Below, piece after piece: positions 7,030-9,496 of a DNA stretch of 9,496 nucleotides. The DNA lies in NCBI GenBank assembly GCA_044236545.1, contig JBIIGI010000087.1, forward strand, positions 1 to 9,496, read 5' to 3'. The notes under the pieces are model-generated. The model ran no database searches. It was given only the letters and a program-made list of their open reading frames with translations, and was not told the DNA's origin. Position numbers and translations under genes: made by a program. The number at the start of each line of letters is the position of its first letter. Within the stretch, counting starts at the first letter, position 1. The stretch comes from UBA6821 sp044236545. Lineage in GTDB: Bacteria > Verrucomicrobiota > Verrucomicrobiia > Chthoniobacterales > UBA6821.

Positions 7030-8223
7030 ATGCAAGGCCGCTTGCCCCAATCCCACCCGTTCCTCGGGTCTGCCGTCCTGATGACGCTTGCGGTTTTGGC
7101 TTTGCATGCGCTGATGCTCCCGGCGGCTTTTTCCACGGATGCCGCCTCCGCGTTCCAACCGCTCTCGGTGACTCTCCAACCTTCTGTCTCAACGGGTCCC
7201 CTCCCCCCCTGGGCCGCCGGAGCTGTCGCCATCCATCCCGAATCGGACCGGGTGGAACTTCCCGTGCCCCCGCTCGCGGCGCAGGAAGAGATCGGATGTT
7301 TCGCGCTCACGGTTCTCTTTGAGGACAACGGGGACGGCGGTCCGGTCGTGGAATGGGTTTCCAAACAGGGCGAGCCCCTGCTGTTGAGCCCCGGCCTTGG
7401 GGAAAACGGCATCGCCGTGGGGCTGAACGCGCGAACTCTCCTCCTCCCCCAATCGCTCGCGCTTGACGGCGGGACGGCGCGCGTTTCCTTTGCAGGCAGA
7501 TTTTCACGCCTGCTCTCGCTCTCGCTCCGACCGGCCAAGGAACTCGGAATCGCCGCGCTCGGCAGCGGGGTGAACCCGCCGGTCCTCCTCGATGGAAAGG
7601 ACCGCATCCTTGACGGGGAGGAGGTCTTCGGAGGGGATCCGACCCCCGGGGGCGGTGACCGCGGTGAGGGGCGGGTGCTTCACGCGGAACTCTCGGCCCC
7701 GGCGACACGGCTCGATCTTCCCGGATCGGACTCCTCCATGGAGATCGTCGTCCCTCTCTCATCAAAGCCCGTCGGAACCCACCTCCGCACCGAGATGGCC
7801 GGTCTCGATCCGGAATCCTGGATCGAGGTGATCGTCAACGGTGAATCCCTCGGGGCGCTCGGGCCTGCACCTTTCGCCCTGAATGCCCCGGAGGTCCGCT
7901 TCTCGGCTGGAGACCGGTTGCAGATAGCAGGATGGCGTACGGGAACGCTTTATCTGCCGGCGCGAACCTTCAGGGTCGGGGAAAACTCGATCACGCTCAC
8001 CCTGCGTCGGGCAGTCGGCGACGAGGGGCGCCCGGTGCATCTGAGGAACGTGCAACTCGACCTGCTCTTCGCTTCATCCGGGGATTCAGCGCCACCCGGA
8101 CCGAATTCCACTCCCCCCGATGCCGACACCCTCTCCACGGGATCACTCTATGGTAATCCCTCCCCCTCCCTCTTTCACGCGGCTCCTCCGGCGCCGCTAC
8201 CAAACACCTCGCGGGATCGTTGA
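7030..8223 (+). CDS. Unrecognised secreted or membrane-anchored beta-rich protein, 397 aa, upstream of gspG
   Basis: I do not recognise this family. Residues 12-34 form one hydrophobic segment (core AVLMTLAVLALHALMLPAAF) that is a signal peptide or N-terminal anchor, so the rest should be periplasmic or exported. Two beta-rich regions follow, about 75-180 and 235-350, joined by a Gly/Asp/Pro linker (GGDPTPGGGDRGEG, about 200). The second region ends with FRVGENSITLTLRRAVGDEGRPVHLRNVQLDL, which reads like a jelly-roll or carbohydrate-binding-type beta sandwich; that is an impression, not an identification. From about 355 the tail is Pro/Ser/Thr-rich and probably disordered. Upstream is only a weak GAAG 7 bases before the ATG; ATG at 7081 is an alternative. 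It lies 109 bases before gspG and diverges from gspF, so a T2SS accessory role (GspC-like by position, or a pseudopilus partner) or a T2SS substrate is possible. Its size and domains do not fit GspC clearly. Confidence 0.75.
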   Translation: MQGRLPQSHPFLGSAVLMTLAVLALHALMLPAAFSTDAASAFQPLSVTLQPSVSTGPLPPWAAGAVAIHPESDRVELPVPPLAAQEEIGCFALTVLFEDNGDGGPVVEWVSKQGEPLLLSPGLGENGIAVGLNARTLLLPQSLALDGGTARVSFAGRFSRLLSLSLRPAKELGIAALGSGVNPPVLLDGKDRILDGEEVFGGDPTPGGGDRGEGRVLHAELSAPATRLDLPGSDSSMEIVVPLSSKPVGTHLRTEMAGLDPESWIEVIVNGESLGALGPAPFALNAPEVRFSAGDRLQIAGWRTGTLYLPARTFRVGENSITLTLRRAVGDEGRPVHLRNVQLDLLFASSGDSAPPGPNSTPPDADTLSTGSLYGNPSPSLFHAAPPAPLPNTSRDR

Positions 8224-8237
8224 TACAAAGCGACTCC

Positions 8238-8266
8238 TTGACCCCTACCCCGACATGGGGAAGATT
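8238..8266 (+). promoter_or_regulatory. gspG: Weak promoter candidate before gspG
   Basis: TTGACC at 8238-8243 is followed after 17 bases by AAGATT at 8261-8266, only half matching a -10 box. It lies in the 109-bp gap between the 397-aa gene and gspG. A small CCCC/GGGG stem (8248-8251, 8257-8260) overlaps it. This could give the pseudopilin genes their own promoter, but the match is weak. Confidence 0.2.
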
Positions 8267-8332
8267 TTCAGCGGGGTGAACGCCCCCTGATCCCCTCCTG
8301 TCCGACCCGATCACTTCACCTCCATCCCTGCC

Positions 8333-8776
8333 ATGATCCCTGCCACAACTTCAAGCCGCCGCAAATTCCTCAATAAACCGAAGGAATCAGGTTACACCCT
8401 CTTCGAGATCATGCTCGTGCTAGGGATCATCGCCGTGCTTGTGGGATCGGCCATCTACATGCTTTCGGGCAACATTGATGTCGCCAAGGAGCAGCGTGTG
8501 ACAAGCGACATCCAGGCGATCTCGATGCAGTTGCGCACCTACGAGATGCTCAACTTCCGCAAACCGACCACCGAGCAGGGTCTCAGGGCCCTTGTCGCGA
8601 TGCCCGCAAGCGACCCCAAGCCTCAGCGCTGGAAAAAACTCATGGAGTCCGTCCCTCTCGATCCCTGGGGCAACGAGTATGTCTACCGCAATCCAGGCAA
8701 ATACAAAACGGACGGCTTCGATCTCTACTCGCTCGGACCTCAGGGCAAGGAAGGTGAAGGCAATATCGGCAGGTGA
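8333..8776 (+). CDS. gspG: Type II secretion major pseudopilin GspG
   Basis: GspG is the main subunit of the periplasmic pseudopilus that drives substrates through the outer-membrane secretin. The 147-aa protein has a 20-residue leader ending in SG, cut by the prepilin peptidase before Y21. The hydrophobic helix YTLFEIMLVLGIIAVLVG keeps the conserved Glu at mature +5 (E25). The rest follows GspG closely: QLRTYEMLNFRKPTTEQGLRAL, then PLDPWGNEYVYRNPGK, then DGFDLYSLG. Mature +1 is Tyr rather than the usual Phe. The C-terminal loop reads SLGPQGKEGEGNIGR, whereas family members commonly have Asp where Q137 and N144 sit, residues tied to a Ca2+ site. The gene begins a cluster with gspH-like and gspI-like genes. 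No Shine-Dalgarno is evident. Confidence 0.96.
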   Translation: MIPATTSSRRKFLNKPKESGYTLFEIMLVLGIIAVLVGSAIYMLSGNIDVAKEQRVTSDIQAISMQLRTYEMLNFRKPTTEQGLRALVAMPASDPKPQRWKKLMESVPLDPWGNEYVYRNPGKYKTDGFDLYSLGPQGKEGEGNIGR

Positions 8777-9263
8777 CCGGCCCCTGCCTCACGGCAGACT
8801 AGGTAACGGCCTGCCCTGCCCCAACCCGTGCCGGCGCCGCCCGTCATCCGCGGGCTTCACCCTGCTAGAGATCATCATCGCGCTCTCGCTGGTGGCCATC
8901 CTTGTCTCGGCTTCCGTCCCCTACCTCTTTGATTCCTTTGCGAACTCCGCGGGAGACCGCGCCGCCGAGGCCATCGCCGCCCGCGCCCAGGAAACCCGCC
9001 GCGAGGCCATGGAGACATGCCAGCCTCGGTGGTTGGAACTCACATCGGCGGGCATCAAGGAACTCCCGCTTCCCTCCGGATGGAAGCTCGAGGTCAAGGG
9101 GCTCAATGACGCGCGCTTTCATGAACCGGCTCCCGGCGCGAGATGGGAGTTCACTCCCGCGGGAATCTGCGAGCCGCTGGAACTGCGCATTGCCAACGGG
9201 GAAAGACAGGTCACCATGGCCTTTGATGCGCTCACGGCCCAGGTCCTCCATGACCATGAGTAA
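8754..9263 (+). CDS. gspH: GspH-like minor pseudopilin
   Basis: A minor pseudopilin, expected near the pseudopilus tip or in its assembly. The prepilin motif is SSAG then FTLLEIIIALSLVAILVSA, with Glu at mature +5. The globular part is short and beta-rich (WLELTSAGIKELPLPSGW, WEFTPAGICEPLELRIANGE), which with the length and gene order fits GspH. The start is uncertain. The first in-frame ATG (8592) lies deep inside gspG and would overlap it by 185 bases. GTG at 8754 has AGGG 8 bases upstream and overlaps gspG by only 23 bases. It gives 169 aa with a rather long 34-residue leader, so it is my choice. The stop at 9263 overlaps the next start by 14 bases, implying translational coupling. Divergence is too high to exclude another minor pseudopilin type. 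Confidence 0.82.
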   Translation: MKAISAGDRPLPHGRLGNGLPCPNPCRRRPSSAGFTLLEIIIALSLVAILVSASVPYLFDSFANSAGDRAAEAIAARAQETRREAMETCQPRWLELTSAGIKELPLPSGWKLEVKGLNDARFHEPAPGARWEFTPAGICEPLELRIANGERQVTMAFDALTAQVLHDHE

Positions 9264-9496
9264 AGATCCCCCATCCCCCGGCACGGGACGCGGCGGCTTC
9301 ACCCTCTTCGAGGTCCTCATCGCCCTGGCGGTCTTCATGCTCGCGGTGATCGGACTCTCCACCGCGCTCGACTCGGCCCTTCAGGCCGCGCTGGAAGTGC
9401 GCCAGCGCTCCCAATGCCGGCAGGAGCTGGAGTCGTGCCTCGCCTACTGTCAGGTCGATCTCCCCGGGGATACCCCCCGCATCCTGGAAGCCGAGA
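9250..9496 (+). CDS. gspI: GspI-like minor pseudopilin, 5' part (cut by the right edge)
   Basis: 82 codons are visible. A 16-residue leader ends in RGG before FTLFEVLIALAVFMLAVIGLS, a standard prepilin cleavage site and helix with Glu at +5. The FEVLIALAVF form and the position after gspG-gspH suggest GspI, but the globular domain needed to separate GspI from GspJ is off-window. ATG at 9250 is preferred because CAGG lies 6 bases before it; ATG at 9256 is also in frame. It overlaps the end of gspH by 14 bases. Confidence 0.8.
   Translation, partial: MTMSKDPPSPGTGRGGFTLFEVLIALAVFMLAVIGLSTALDSALQAALEVRQRSQCRQELESCLAYCQVDLPGDTPRILEAE

Noticed and set aside
6933..7765. Minus-strand frames of 224, 152 and 87 aa opposite the 397-aa gene
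   Set aside because: They are Arg/Pro/Ser-rich, typical of antisense GC-rich coding DNA. The plus frame has a signal segment and ordered beta-rich sequence.
8244..8266. Possible terminator after the 397-aa gene
   Set aside because: The stem is only 4 bp (CCCC/GGGG) and is followed by AAGATTTTC, too weak to call.

Overview
The window looks like chromosomal DNA of a Gram-negative bacterium that uses envelope sorting systems, most plausibly a member of the Verrucomicrobiota. This is an inference from three things: a PEP-CTERM protein, a large secreted protein with autotransporter-type beta-strand repeats, and type II secretion (T2SS) genes scattered in small divergent groups. Start sites mostly lack Shine-Dalgarno sequences, and no rRNA, tRNA or CRISPR array was seen.

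Left half (1-4797), all minus strand. In transcription order there is a secreted periplasmic-binding-protein-like protein (447 aa). After only 32 bases comes a 249-aa PEP-CTERM protein, followed by a strong intrinsic terminator. Next is a very large repeat-rich secreted protein whose 3' end lies beyond the left edge. The last two genes share a domain of about 200 residues that is also very similar at the DNA level. One copy is joined to a PEP-CTERM anchor, the other to a repeat-rich beta-helix-like passenger. This looks like duplication with exchange of the C-terminal sorting module.

Middle (4798-5581), no credible protein gene. It holds the long A-rich, SD-less 5' leader of the 447-aa gene, a small hairpin with a GNRA-type loop, a Pho-box-like direct repeat farther upstream, and a 394-bp non-coding element. 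That element has near-perfect 33-bp terminal inverted repeats and a 4-bp target duplication (CAAG), so it is MITE-like. It ends 24 bp past the stop codon of gspF.

Right half (5582-9496), T2SS. gspF (inner-membrane platform protein) is on the minus strand. Divergent from it, on the plus strand, are an unrecognised 397-aa secreted or anchored beta-rich protein, gspG (major pseudopilin), a gspH-like minor pseudopilin and the start of a gspI-like minor pseudopilin cut by the right edge. gspG, gspH and gspI overlap or abut and probably form one operon. Together these would build the pseudopilus and its platform; the ATPase (GspE) and secretin (GspD) are not in the window. The T2SS could export proteins such as those encoded on the left, but nothing in the sequence shows that link.
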